A stretch of 40,213 bases of DNA from Scenedesmus sp. ARA3 (lineage: Eukaryota; Chlorophyta; Chlorophyceae; Sphaeropleales; Scenedesmaceae): NCBI GenBank assembly GCA_004335835.1, contig RWJK01001701.1, forward strand, positions 69,804-110,016, written 5' to 3'. How positions within the stretch are numbered: position 1 is the stretch's first letter; every line of letters begins with the position of its first letter. Below are positions 30,805 to 40,213 of the stretch, one piece after another. Both the position numbers and the translations under genes were made by a program. The notes beneath the pieces are model-generated. The model did no database searches. It saw nothing but the letters and a program-made list of their open reading frames with translations, and was not told the DNA's origin.

Positions 30805-31495
30805 GACAGAAGCAGCGGCAGCCAGAGTAGCAGACTGCAAAGCAAATTGTGTGTGCAACGCCAGCAACCTTGTATCGGGAGTTTGCTTGTATTGGGAGTT
30901 TGCTGGTCATGAAGCCGAGCTGCAGCATGCAGAGGGTGTGTGGTTTCCTGCCTTTGGGATGCTGTGCTCACTACGCTGCTGTGTGCTGAGGTTGCTCGGG
31001 TGTGTTGGTGGATGGTTTTGCATGTTGGGAAGGGAGAGTTCTCGCTTCACAACATGTTGTGTGGGCTAGCGTTTCCTGCAGGTTTGAATGCTTTGCATGT
31101 GCAGTGCCGGTGCAGGAACAGAGGGCACCGCATGAGTGTGTGCATGCATGCACAGCTGCAGTGCAGGCACGAAAGCTGTGGGCCATGGTGCTGCAAGGCT
31201 GTTATGCATTGCGAGCTGCAGTGTTGGCATTGTTGTGGTTGTTGCATGCTGCAGTTCCTGCCTGCTGCGTCCCTGCCTGCAATTTCAGACGGGACGGTAG
31301 CTAAGAACATCAGCAAGTGGTTGGCATTTCCTAATCTGTGCTGTTGGCAGTGATGCGTCCCGTGCCAGGGCTTGGATGCGTGTTGTCTGCAGATGCCAGT
31401 GTGCAATGGTCATAAGGCACAGGCTGACACGCATCCCAAGCGTATGCGATGGTATGATTGCCAGCAAGCTATCACGATGTAACGAAGCCTGCATC
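30805..31495 (+). other. 3' region of the coiled-coil gene
   Basis: No gene is recognised. A TGTAA polyadenylation-type signal stands at 31478-31482, about 670 bases after the stop codon, and may end the transcript; long 3' untranslated regions are usual in green algae. Confidence 0.4.
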
Positions 31496-31551
31496 ATACT
31501 GTTAACTAGGGTTTCGCTCCCCCTGGTAACCAAAAAAAAATACTGTTAACT
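31496..31551 (+). mobile_element. Tiny poly(A)-tailed insertion with a 12-bp direct repeat
   Basis: The 12-base sequence atactgttaact occurs at 31496-31507 and again at 31540-31551. Between them lie about 32 bases, agggtttcgctccccctggt then aacc and a run of nine A's. A target-site-like repeat on both sides with an A-tail on one side is the signature of target-primed reverse transcription, so this may be the 3' stub of a retroposed SINE or RNA. The element is too short to classify. Confidence 0.5.
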
Positions 31552-31759
31552 GAAGCACTGGCTGCTTGAAGCACAGGGGCGCCACGTGCGTCAAAGAAAC
31601 AAAGAACCAGGAACGTGCAGATGCAGCACAGGGGTGGCAGCATATCATGCATGGCTTCAAAACGCTGCGGTGCCGCGATGGCATATGCCATACGATCCAC
31701 ATCCCAATGTCCTCACAACACAACAGCAAACGCGTCACACAACACTGAGAGTGTTTGTG

Positions 31760-33050
31760 CTCGCCGGGTGATCACCCGGCACTGTGCTCATGAGCACAGT
31801 GCCAAAAGCAGGACCTCTGGCATACCCCGCAAGGCACCCTACGTTGACGCAAGGGGTTCCAGCAAATCTTCAGCATCAGGGCATGCATTAACTGGAGCAA
31901 CACAGCAGGCTGATCAGCCAGTGGTCATGACCACTGCTAGTGATTGGTTGGGCACAGTACCAACAGCAGGACCTGTGGCCCAGCCAGCAAGGCGCACTAC
32001 CGTAGTGCCAAGTTGGCGAATGGTTCTTGACAAATCCTCAGCATGAGGTGCATGCATTGTTTGCTACAACATAACCAGCTGACCACTGCTAGTGGCCAAT
32101 GAAGCACAACACCAAAAGCAACTCCTGACCTCCGGCCCACCTACATGCGCGCTTTATCGGCGCATGGGGTCCAACATATGCTCAGCATATGCGCACATGC
32201 ATTGTTTGCAAGGGCACAGCCAGCTGAATACTGTTGTTGGTTGAGCACAACAGCAATAGCAGAACCGCTGGCGCGACCAGCCAAACGCCACACATTGTGC
32301 CCCATGTGATCTCAACCGATCCTCAGCATGACCACAAAACAGATCCCGTCTTGCCTGAGCCGGCGAGATGAAGCTGAGCAGGATGGCCATTGTTGTTGAT
32401 TGAGCATAGTATAAATAGCAGAACGACGGGCGCAACCCAGCGGGCGCCACACATTTGCATAGCCGTATGGCTCATGTGGATTCAACAGATCCTCAGCATG
32501 ACCACAAACAGATTCTGTCTTGCCTGATCCGGCATGATGAAGCGACAAGGCTCACCGCTGTTGTCGGATGAGCATAGCATCAAAAGCCGAACCTCTGGCG
32601 CAACCCGCTAGGCGCCACGCATTGTGGCCCATGTGGTCTCAACAAATCCTCAGCATGACCGCACAACTAATCCCTTCTTGCCTGATCCGGCATGGTAAAG
32701 CGGAGCAGGCTGACCATTGTTGTTGGTTGACCATAGTAGCAAAAGCGGCACCTCTGGCGCAACCCTTAAGGCGCCGCACATTGTGGCCAATGTGATCTCA
32801 ACAGACAGATCTGTACAGATGCTCAGCATGACCACAAAATAGATACCCTCTTGCCTGATCTTGCGTGATAAAGCGGAGCAGGCTGACCACTGTTGTTGGT
32901 TGAGCATAGCATCAAAAGCAGAACCTGTGGGCCATCTGGCCAGGCGCCACACACTGCGTCCCATGCGATCTCAACAATTCCTTAGCATGACTGCACAATT
33001 GATCCTGTCTTGCATGATCCGGCGTGATAAAACACAGCAGGTGGACACAG
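31760..33050. repeat. Degenerate satellite, about eight units of 140-175 bp, rich in palindromes
   Basis: A motif close to caaaagcagaacctctggcg recurs near 31804, 31965, 32111, 32252, 32415, 32580, 32739 and 32913. Other shared blocks are a cacattgtggcccatgtgat-like stretch, atcctcagcatgaccaca, cttgcctgatccggc, and gttgttggttgagcatag. Units are 141-174 bp apart. The left units hold perfect palindromes: 31763-31780 (18 bp), 31778-31803 (26 bp), 31919-31936 (18 bp) and 31994-32008 (7-bp arms). No coding sequence is supported. Confidence 0.88.
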
Positions 33051-33667
33051 CAATCACCACACTACCATACGACATGCATTGTATGACACGACTCAACATG
33101 CTGACCACCTCTGGTGGTCGGTTGAAACCCAACGTGGTGATGTTTATAAAGCAGGACATGCAGCCCTTCGCAAAGCACCACACCAGGGCAAGGTTGCAGC
33201 AACTTCTCAGCGGGAGCGACACAGCTGTGCCTGAAGGCGATCCATCTTGCATGAAACGAAGCATGCGAACACAACACTACATGGTGTAGAAAACCAAACG
33301 TGTGTTGTGTTGGGAAACACGGCACACCAAATTTGTGACTGGTGGCACCACAGCCACCAACATCCACCACAACAACAGCACGCCAGAGGTGCGGCAACAC
33401 AGCATCCTTGATTTTGGTGGTGCGACCTTTGTTGCTCGCGCTGTTATGGCTTTTGCTGCTATCATAGGACGGGAAGACACAGCGGTTGTGGCTGCTGAGA
33501 TTGCTGCTGCTACTGCTGCGACTGCTGCTGCTGCTGCTACTTGTAAGTGCTGTTCCCGGCTGCTTGTGCTGCTGATGTTCCAGCTTTCCTGGTGTTCCGA
33601 AGCACCTCACCAGCATAAGGCTTTACACGCCATTGCTGCTGTCGCTGGACCGGCACATGTTGGTGGG
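33051..33667. other. Downstream region of the NHL-ended gene, no gene recognised
   Basis: The stretch lies between the satellite and the stop codon of the minus-strand gene. It contains a CTG-rich run (~33500-33540) and no supported coding frame. It probably includes the 3' untranslated region of the gene ending at 33668. Confidence 0.4.
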
Positions 33668-36600
33668 CTACATGCATGCGATCTTCCATGCCCTCCCCTC
33701 CTCTTCCGTCACCCAGACCACGCCGTCAGCACCAACAGCAACACCACTTGGGAAGCTGAGTGCTCCTCTGTATGTGCGCAGCAGGCTGCCGCTGCTGTCG
33801 TACTTCCTGAGCTTGCCAATTGTTTCGTACTCCAGCACGTATATGTTGCCGGCAGAGTCGACCGCTACCGCACCTACTTTTTTAAGGAGAGTGATGGGCG
33901 TTGAAAGGAAGACTCCATTACGGTACACATCAACTTTTTCAGCGTCCCAGTCCGAGACCAATACGTCGCCATTGCGTCTGTCGACAGCAATATCACCAGG
34001 AATCCATCCTGGTCTGTTTGGGGGAGCCGGCAGAGTAGATGCTTGCCAAGATGCAGAGCTGGTCACCCAGCCGACAACTTGTGAAGAGCTGTAGGTGCCA
34101 TACACCGTTCCATCGCTGGCAACAGCCACACCGAATCCGAGTGCATAGACTGATTGAGTGGTGAATGCTCATGTGGATGGGTCCACCTCGTACATGAGAG
34201 AGATGCCAATGTCATTAGCTGACACATAAACTTTGCCGTTATTGCCAGGTGCTTGTGCAAGACCTGTTGTAAACTGCAGGCCTTGCCACTCCGTGATGTA
34301 GGTGAGGTCACGTGCGGAAAAGACCAACACCCTGTTATTAAATCGGTCAGCCACCAGAACGAATCTTCCATCGTTTGTGGGCAGGACGCCATATTTGCTG
34401 TTGCCAGTTTCACCTGGGTTGCGGCCTACACCTGAAAAGCTGGTTACGCACGCTGCAAGCACAAACAACATGCATTACCAATCAGTTATCTCCTGATAAG
34501 CAGCAACACCTGGAAGGAGAGGGGAGAGACTTGTACCATTGGTACGTTGCGTGATGTGCTGACCAGCTTTGTGGTGAATTTATGTAAAATGGCCAAGTGC
34601 ATTTATATGACTTTGCTGAAGGATTGTGTCAAAACAACGTGCGCAGCCAGTGAGAGACGACAACAAGTAATTCATTTGATTCAGACGACAGCATAGCATG
34701 AGTAGCAGACGATCGCCTGAACACGACAGGCAGTTGTTCAAGTTTCAGGAGTGTCGCATGTCAGCGTACAATCCTCTCGTTTTGACAAAACGCGTGACAG
34801 TGGCAGCTTTGCATCGTGTGTGAGCAGCAACTGCTGAACAGATGGTTGCATTCACACCCAGAACGGCTGACATTCACAGTGTCAGATTGCAGCTTGTAAC
34901 GTGAGCTGTCGCCAAACCCCCACCCGTCAGACACTTGCTACGGTTTTTTGATGTACCAGCATTGACAATGCTGTCATTTCATGACCATCGCCTGTCACCG
35001 TCATTCAATGACTGCTCAGCAAGCAGTTCGCAGCAGAAGACTGCGGCAAGAACGATACGTCGGTGCCAGGTGCATCCTCACCTTTGCATTCACCGCCCGG
35101 CTGCAGCGTCCACTGGCCAGGCTGGCACACTGCTGAGTAGCCAGGGCCAGTGTAGGAGCTCATGATGTCATTTGAAACTGCAGATGCAGCTCGGCAGGTC
35201 TCGCCATCACCGCGCCCAACACAGTCGGCAGCCCAGCCCGTGCTACCAGCAGGTGCACTGGGGGTTGGCAGGGACTTGCAGGTTGGCACCTCAACAATGA
35301 TTGTGGAGCAGTCCCTGGCCGTCACCTGCCAGCCCCCGATGGTGCAGCTTGCCACGTATCCAATGCCCTGCTGGCCACTGGGACATGCTGCGGTGCACTG
35401 TGAGCCCACGGGCATGAAGGCGCAGCTGCTGTTGGTCCACTCTGGGCCAGGGCTGCCGCTGCAAGACCCTGCAGCAGCAGGGCAGCCAGTGACATGTATT
35501 GTGACCCATTACCCTTTGGCAGTGTTCAGCAGGGTGATACATCAAAAAATGTGACGGCATCCACGCAGGAGCATCGAATTGTTGCAGGACCTGGTGCAAC
35601 TCAAGGCTACTCACTTGGCAAGCAGAAGCCGTCTGGTCTGCTCCAGCTGCCATCAGCTAGGCAGGTGATGTAGTAGCCGCCGCCGCTGAAGGCACGCCAG
35701 TCACAGTAGGTGAGGCACTGCTGGCCAACAGCTGATGCAGAGCAGGCAGTGACATTCCAGGGCCATCCTCCCTCAGGAGGGGGGTCACTCGGGCCAGCTG
35801 CACAGCCTGCAGGACGGCAGCAGCAGCAGCAGCAGCAGCAACATTGGCAGCAACAGCAATATCAGTGGCCGCAGCCGCAGCTTTTCAAGCACCGCATGTG
35901 AATCACCGCTTTGGACGCCGCAAGTTGTTGTCAACGCTGCAGCGCTGCACTGCAGCTGGTGTTTCCAGCCTAGGCATGCCAGAACCAAACTCGTCAAACA
36001 ATGCATGTGACGCAGCCACCCCGAAAGTGCTGCATGGCCACGCACCTGGCAGCAGCTCCAGCCGTGTTACTGCGCCTGTCCTGCTGTTTTCAGCGCCCAC
36101 CACAGCAGTGAAGCGCAGCACGCCTGGCCTGCTGCTGAGGCTGCCCAGCTGTGGGCCCTGCAGGGCCAGGCTGGCTGAGTAGGTGCTGCCACCAGCAGCA
36201 GCTGGCTGCATGTCGCTCAGGTACTGCAGCAGGTCACCAGCAGCACTGCAGGTGAAGAGCTTCACAGGACCAGCCGCCACTGATAACCTGGCATCGAACT
36301 TCATGGTGAAGTTGATCTGTGCTTGAGACTTCACCGATGATGCTCGCAGGTGTGACTGACAACTCCCCACTCAAGTCCTCTGGGCCTGCAGTGCAAACAC
36401 AACCATCAGGTTCAGCTGTGCCAGCTAGCTGTCACATGTTGATACATGCTGACAACAGTACACCAACTGCCACCAGGATCATTGGACACCCAAGCATTGT
36501 GTGACAGCAGCAGCACAGACTGCGCAGCAATGCATTCACTGCTGTCAGCTAGTGCCTACACACCAAGCAGGACCCCAACCTGGCTGCTGCTGCTGGCAGG

Positions 36601-38349
36601 CTTGCAGGGGAGGCAGCCAAGCGTTGTTGGGGCCGCGAGCACCGTGCCGCTGCCGATCCAGTTCCCTGAGCACTGTGCGGTGCAGGAGGATGTGCCGCTG
36701 CACTGGGAGGGCCAGGCAGGTACGCCAGGCTGGGTAGGGGGCAGGCTGGTGCAGACTGCATACAGGCGGGCGCAGCAGAACAGTGTGCAACCTTAAGGGT
36801 TGCCTTAAGCCTTAATCCTTAAGGGTTGCCTTACGTAAGAGCCATACAACCGTCACGCGAAACACAGAGCAACCATTTGACACTGCTGCACATATGCTCT
36901 GCCCTGGCCACACTGTACACAACTGTTCCCTGGCCAGTGCGGCCAGGCCGGAGCATTATGCAAAATTGTAAAATCTACACAACACATGCGCTGCAGCGCC
37001 ACCTGCACACCTGCAGGGATGCAGTCTGTAGCTGCAGCCGCGCCAGCAGCAGCTGTTGTGAAGCCACCATCACACTTGCTGCAGGCCTGGGTGGAGTTGC
37101 CTTCACCGTACGTGCCAACAGGACACCTGCAAGCAATGCGCATAGAAAGGGCGCATAACATGCACATCAAGTTTGGCAGAACCAGAAGCACAATGTTCTA
37201 CGCTGTTTCGGCTTTTGGGCTCAGCAGCGCGCTGCTTGTGCCATGTGTGCATGTGTAAATGTGTCGTGTGGTCCCCGCCTGCTAGGCTGTCTGCTGGGGT
37301 GCCGTCAGTACTGCTGCTGCTGCCGGCTGCAGCTTATATCAGAGTGCACAGCAGCAATGCAGCGGTGAGCAACTGTCACTCAGGCTGCCAGCCATGCAGA
37401 TGCAGCTGTCTATTGTCTTGCAAGCCACTCACTTGGTGCACCTCCAGACTGGTTAAGAGAAAGCAGAGGACGGCACACTGCAGCAGCAGTCAGCATGGAC
37501 ATGGATTCAAAGCGTATGTAACAGACATGCTCAAAGGTGCTGCTGGTGCTGACCTGCTTGTGCTGCTACCATTGCAGATCATCAATGCTGGTCTTCAAGG
37601 ATCTTCTGTTGATGCAGCGTTTGCTGTTGCTGTGCTGCTGGTGCTGCTGTTTGTCTAAAGACTGTTGCTGCATGATGTGCCGGTTACTGCTCATGCATCG
37701 GCACCGGTGCTGCAGCTGTATCATGACTGACCATTGCTGCTGCTGCGTTGCTCCTGCTCCAACGCTGCTGTTGCTGCTGCTGCAGTTGTGCTGGTTCAAT
37801 CCTGGTGCTGCAATGTTGCCCCTCGTGCTGCTGCTGCTGTTGCTGCAGCTGCTGCTGTTGCCCTTCTTCTGGCGCTACACAGCTGGGCTTGTGCAACAGA
37901 TGCAGACGGAGGCAACTTTATCAGATGTGTTGACATCGACCCAGCAGCATGCTGACTCTGACAGCATTCAATTCACAGCTCACCATTGCAGGCGGTGCTG
38001 CCGTTTGAATACGTAATGTAGCCAGTGCGGCACTGCTGGCACACATTCCACCTATTCCCTGCGTAGGTGCCCACAGGGCAGGCCTCATAGCTGCTGTTGC
38101 CCACCAGCTGCTGGCCCTTCCAGCAGCAGGCACACCTCCCTTTGCTGTAGTCCCTGGTCCAGCATGAGTACATGCATCCATGTAGTGTAGCATTGGCCAT
38201 GTTGCAGACCTCAGTGGAGTTGGCCGTGTTGGGAATACGAACAAGTGCGCTGGTTTGCATGGGAGCTGCTGCACCTCTGCGTGGTGGCTTGGGTGTGCTG
38301 CCCAGTATCGGTGCTGGCTTGGGCGTCTTGGCACCAGGCTGGGTGCGTA

Positions 38350-38380
<31 letters not shown>

Positions 38381-38503
38381 AGCAGCAGCAGCATAGGGAA
38401 CTTCAATCGCCAGCTGGGGCAATGTGACAATTGCATCACTGCCCGGAGCAGAGCTTGCTGCGCCAGCCGGCAGCGCCACCAGGGCGGTGAGTGTGATGAT
38501 CAT
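33668..38503 (-). CDS. Multidomain Cys-rich secreted protein with C-terminal NHL repeats; in-frame TGA in the last exon
   Basis: Exons: 37984-38503, 37011-37126, 36580-36755, 36046-36355, 35615-35806, 35082-35468, and a last exon from 34452. Phases agree at every junction except the first, where the strong donor at 37983 is out of phase. A weaker gtgaat donor seven bases further (CNGEL/CPVGTYG) or an unseen small exon would fix it. Signal peptide MIITLTALVALPAGA; a poly-Ala run; GCC2/GCC3-like modules (CPVGTYAGNRWNVCQQCRTG, CPVGTYGEGNSTQACSKCDG); sushi-like Cys modules (QCSGTSSCTAQCSGNWIGSG, QQCLTYCDWRAFSGGGYY, SQCTAACPSGQQGIGYVASC); then NHL-type strands (GRFVLVADRFNNRVLVFS). A TGA at 34169-34171 stops the frame. 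The same frame continues for 166 codons with more NHL strands (GDIAVDRRNGDVLVSDWDAE, VGAVAVDSAGNIYVLEYETI) to TAG at 33668. An extracellular matrix or sensing role is inferred. Confidence 0.7.
34169..34171 (-). other. In-frame TGA inside the NHL propeller
   Basis: Coding strand reads GTG GAC CCA TCC ACA TGA GCA TTC ACC ACT. Both sides are in the same frame and both encode NHL-type strands. A TGG (Trp) would fit by a one-base change. Explanations are a nonsense mutation, a base-calling error, or recoding; no selenocysteine element was identified. Confidence 0.85.
38348..38394. repeat. CTG/CAG tract coding for poly-Ala
   Basis: A run of CTG units passing into CAG units lies in the first exon of the multidomain gene. 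On the minus strand it encodes about 14 consecutive alanines after LAIEVPY. The CTG-to-CAG switch makes the tract self-complementary. Confidence 0.9.
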
Positions 38504-39275
38504 GCACAAAACCTGCAGACAGCACAACAGCTCAGTGCATCCGTCATGCTGTGCCACTGGTGCTGCTAGAATCGAGGTTGTTGCTGCTGCTGCTGCTGCC
38601 ACTGCCGCGGCTGCTGGCTGCTGCAGCAAACCTTATATGCACGCTCACCAGGACCTTGGATGTGTGTCCTGTTGACATAGCAGGAGCGTTTGGCAGCATG
38701 TTTAGGGTACTGCTTTGGCTGGAGATCTTGAAGGTGAGTCAGCAGCAGTGTCACAGCTGCAGAGATGTCTGCACAGCACGCAAGTCAGACGCAGCACGTA
38801 GTCTGTCTGCTTGTATGCACAGCAAACAGAGCTCTGAATTGTAGCAATCACGCACCTCTGCAGTACCAGGTGCCTCTACTTGATGCCTGACTGTGCAGTG
38901 CTTCTTGCGCAGTAGCAGCAGCACTGAAAAGTTTCGTGCAACATAATGCTGAGCAGTGCTCATCCATTGAGCCTTCAAAGAGAGCAACTGCATGAAGACA
39001 GCATTAATTTGCTCTAAGCAACTTCAAACTGGTTTGAGCGCACGGAGCGCTTCAGCAGCGCTGCTAGGTCCCTTCGCTGCCAGGGACCTGGCACGGCTGA
39101 TGCTGCTGTGATGCTGGACAGCAGTGGTCGTACACAACAGCCGTGCTGCTCATCTTGCGCTCAACGAGCGCCATCTGTGTCATCGAGCAGCAGCTTTCTG
39201 CTCGGTAAAAGATATTGACAGAGCTCACAGCGGTAGCGGTGCATCCTGCGCAGCTCATCGCCATTGTCAGCAGCG
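38504..39275. other. Intergenic upstream of the multidomain gene
   Basis: No supported gene. It should contain the promoter of the minus-strand gene starting at 38503. A small hairpin occurs near 39066-39089 (aggtccct and agggacct arms). Confidence 0.4.
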
Positions 39276-39716
39276 ATGTTCCTTGGTACACACCTGAGAT
39301 ACGCCAGCGCACAGATGATATTTTATAGCGAAGTAGACCCAGCTATTTATGTCCTGGATGGCCTGAAGCCACTCTCGTTACCGCTCGATGGGGGAGCAAA
39401 GCTGCAGCAGCTGCGCGAGCGCCAGCAAACCGTGAATGGCAGGACGACCGTAATATTCACGCTCAATGGACAGATCTTGGCACCTCGGGACATGGGCAGG
39501 TGCTCTGCAACACTGACATCCAATGCCACCCAAGCCTCTAACGGGGTTGACTTTGCATACAGTCCATTCAGGCTGTCGTGTACCTTTGCAAGAGGAATCA
39601 TATGTGCCGAGATCCACTCAGGTATAGCTAGCACAGCAGGCATAGCAGTGGTGATCACCTTGTCACAGGCAGCTGCCTGCAGGCACAACTCGAAGTGGGT
39701 GTCTGACCAAGTTTGA
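39276..39716 (+). CDS. Possible hypothetical protein, 146 residues
   Basis: An ATG-initiated frame reads MFLGTHLRYASAQMIFYSEV, then LKPLSLPLDGGAKLQQLRER, TVIFTLNGQILAPRDMGRCS and TASTAGIAVVITLSQAAACR-like hydrophobic residues near the end. Composition is balanced, without the Ala/Gln/Ser bias of chance frames in this window, and codons are less GC-rich than in neighbouring genes. There is no recognised domain, and the opposite strand is also open over most of it. It could be a single exon of a longer gene or a chance frame. Confidence 0.35.
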   Translation: MFLGTHLRYASAQMIFYSEVDPAIYVLDGLKPLSLPLDGGAKLQQLRERQQTVNGRTTVIFTLNGQILAPRDMGRCSATLTSNATQASNGVDFAYSPFRLSCTFARGIICAEIHSGIASTAGIAVVITLSQAAACRHNSKWVSDQV

Positions 39717-39843
39717 CCATCACAAACCCCAACTTCCTGTTGGCTAGATATTTCAGCTGATATCAGATGTCCAGCACTGCTGTGGCGTGCAAGTACTGAT
39801 GCTGCTGCTTCTGTTGGTGTAAAACAATGGCTTTACAAGGAAA

Positions 39844-39885
39844 CAAGTGGCCGTATATAAAAACGACGGCTCTATATACGGCCCT
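39844..39885. repeat. Stem-loop with TATA-rich arms
   Basis: caagtggccgtatata pairs with tatatacggcccttg, giving arms of about 15 bases with one bulge and a loop of ~11 bases (aaaacgacggc). The TATATA segments in each arm could also act as promoter elements on either strand. Confidence 0.6.
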
Positions 39886-39959
39886 TGTTGGTGTGCAATG
39901 ACAACGTATGCGGCTTAGGATCCCGAAGGACCGTGGTAACTGCACAGCTGCGCACCTTA

Positions 39960-40003
39960 CAGCAATGGTGTCCTGCGACATGCAGCAATGGTGTCCTGCG
40001 ACA
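39960..40003. repeat. Two-copy 21-bp tandem repeat
   Basis: cagcaatggtgtcctgcgaca occurs at 39960-39980 and 39983-40003, identical, with a period of 23 bases. No function is apparent; the rest of the sequence to 40213 holds no supported gene. Confidence 0.9.
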
Positions 40004-40213
40004 GCATAACCTACCCAGCCACACCATAAGGCACTGGTGATAGATATTCAGCAGCAATGCTGCCCCGTGTGTTCACGTGTGAAGATCAGGAGGGCCTGGC
40101 GGTTGTGGTGTATCGAATGTGGTTGTACCGGTCTGTTCTGTTGGGGCTGTCCCAGAACATCCGAGTGTGCCAATTCAGCCTGACAGTTTTGTGCCAGAAG
40201 ATGACACGCTACA

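Noticed and set aside
31615..33289. ORFs within the satellite
   Set aside because: Translations repeat the satellite unit in changing frames with no conserved frame between units.
33302..33904. 200-codon plus-strand ORF
   Set aside because: It overlaps the NHL exon in antisense and is CTG-rich; NHL motifs are on the minus strand.
34169..34171. TGA as a selenocysteine codon
   Set aside because: The residue sits in a propeller without redox context, Trp (TGG) fits, and no stem-loop element was recognised downstream.
36794..36833. ccttaagggttgcctta direct repeat as telomere-like sequence
   Set aside because: There are only two copies, and the unit does not match the TTTAGGG or TTTTAGGG types of green algae.
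1..40213. CRISPR array, tRNA or rRNA genes
   Set aside because: None of the direct repeats has CRISPR-like short repeats with unique spacers, and the window is eukaryotic. I found no tRNA TpsiC-arm pattern or rRNA stretch by eye; a tRNA scan would settle it.

Overview
The window looks like nuclear DNA of a green alga (Chlorophyta, most likely a chlorophycean). The reasons are dense CAG/CTG trinucleotide tracts, short GT-AG introns with gtgag/gtgcg donors and tgcag acceptors, Ala/Ser/Gln-rich insertions inside conserved domains, and plant-type gene families (a DUF1997 plastid protein, an At2g24420-like ER coiled-coil protein). The lineage is inferred from style, not from a marker gene. The multi-exon models below were assembled by hand by matching splice sites and reading phase.

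Layout, left to right. (1) 768-6913, minus: a COG0523/CobW-family metal-chaperone GTPase with at least ten exons; its C-terminal end probably runs off the left edge. (2) 8944-11031, minus: a 469-residue acidic Ala/Glu-rich protein starting MGQACS, a probable lipidation signal. (3) 11797-13658, minus: adenine phosphoribosyltransferase, five exons, 185 residues, complete. (4) 14479-19063, plus: a type I membrane protein with leucine-rich repeats, seven exons, 761 residues. (5) 20352-21581, minus: an intronless Cys-rich secreted protein. (6) 24428-25556, minus: a DUF1997 protein, two exons. (7) 26091-26711, plus: mitochondrial ribosomal protein uS7m, one exon, behind a (CAG)17 tract. (8) 28494-30804, plus: an ER coiled-coil membrane protein, five exons. 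(9) 33668-38503, minus: a multidomain Cys-rich secreted protein ending in an NHL-type propeller that is interrupted by an in-frame TGA.

The most unusual theme is that introns of the CobW gene, and to a lesser extent of the LRR gene, carry tandem partial copies of the neighbouring exon edge together with its splice site. At least six separate arrays or pseudo-exons occur in one gene. This looks like intron growth by repeated duplication of exon/intron boundaries, or a reservoir of cryptic exons; an assembly artefact has to be excluded. Other structural oddities are a near-perfect 52-bp-arm hairpin (22282-22386), a degenerate ~140-175-bp satellite rich in palindromes (31760-33050), and a tiny poly(A)-tailed insertion flanked by a 12-bp direct repeat (31496-31551).

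The genes do not form a pathway. They are a typical eukaryotic mixture of housekeeping (APRT, uS7m), organelle (DUF1997), endomembrane and cell-surface genes. Stretches between genes hold no coding sequence I can support, except where listed with low confidence.
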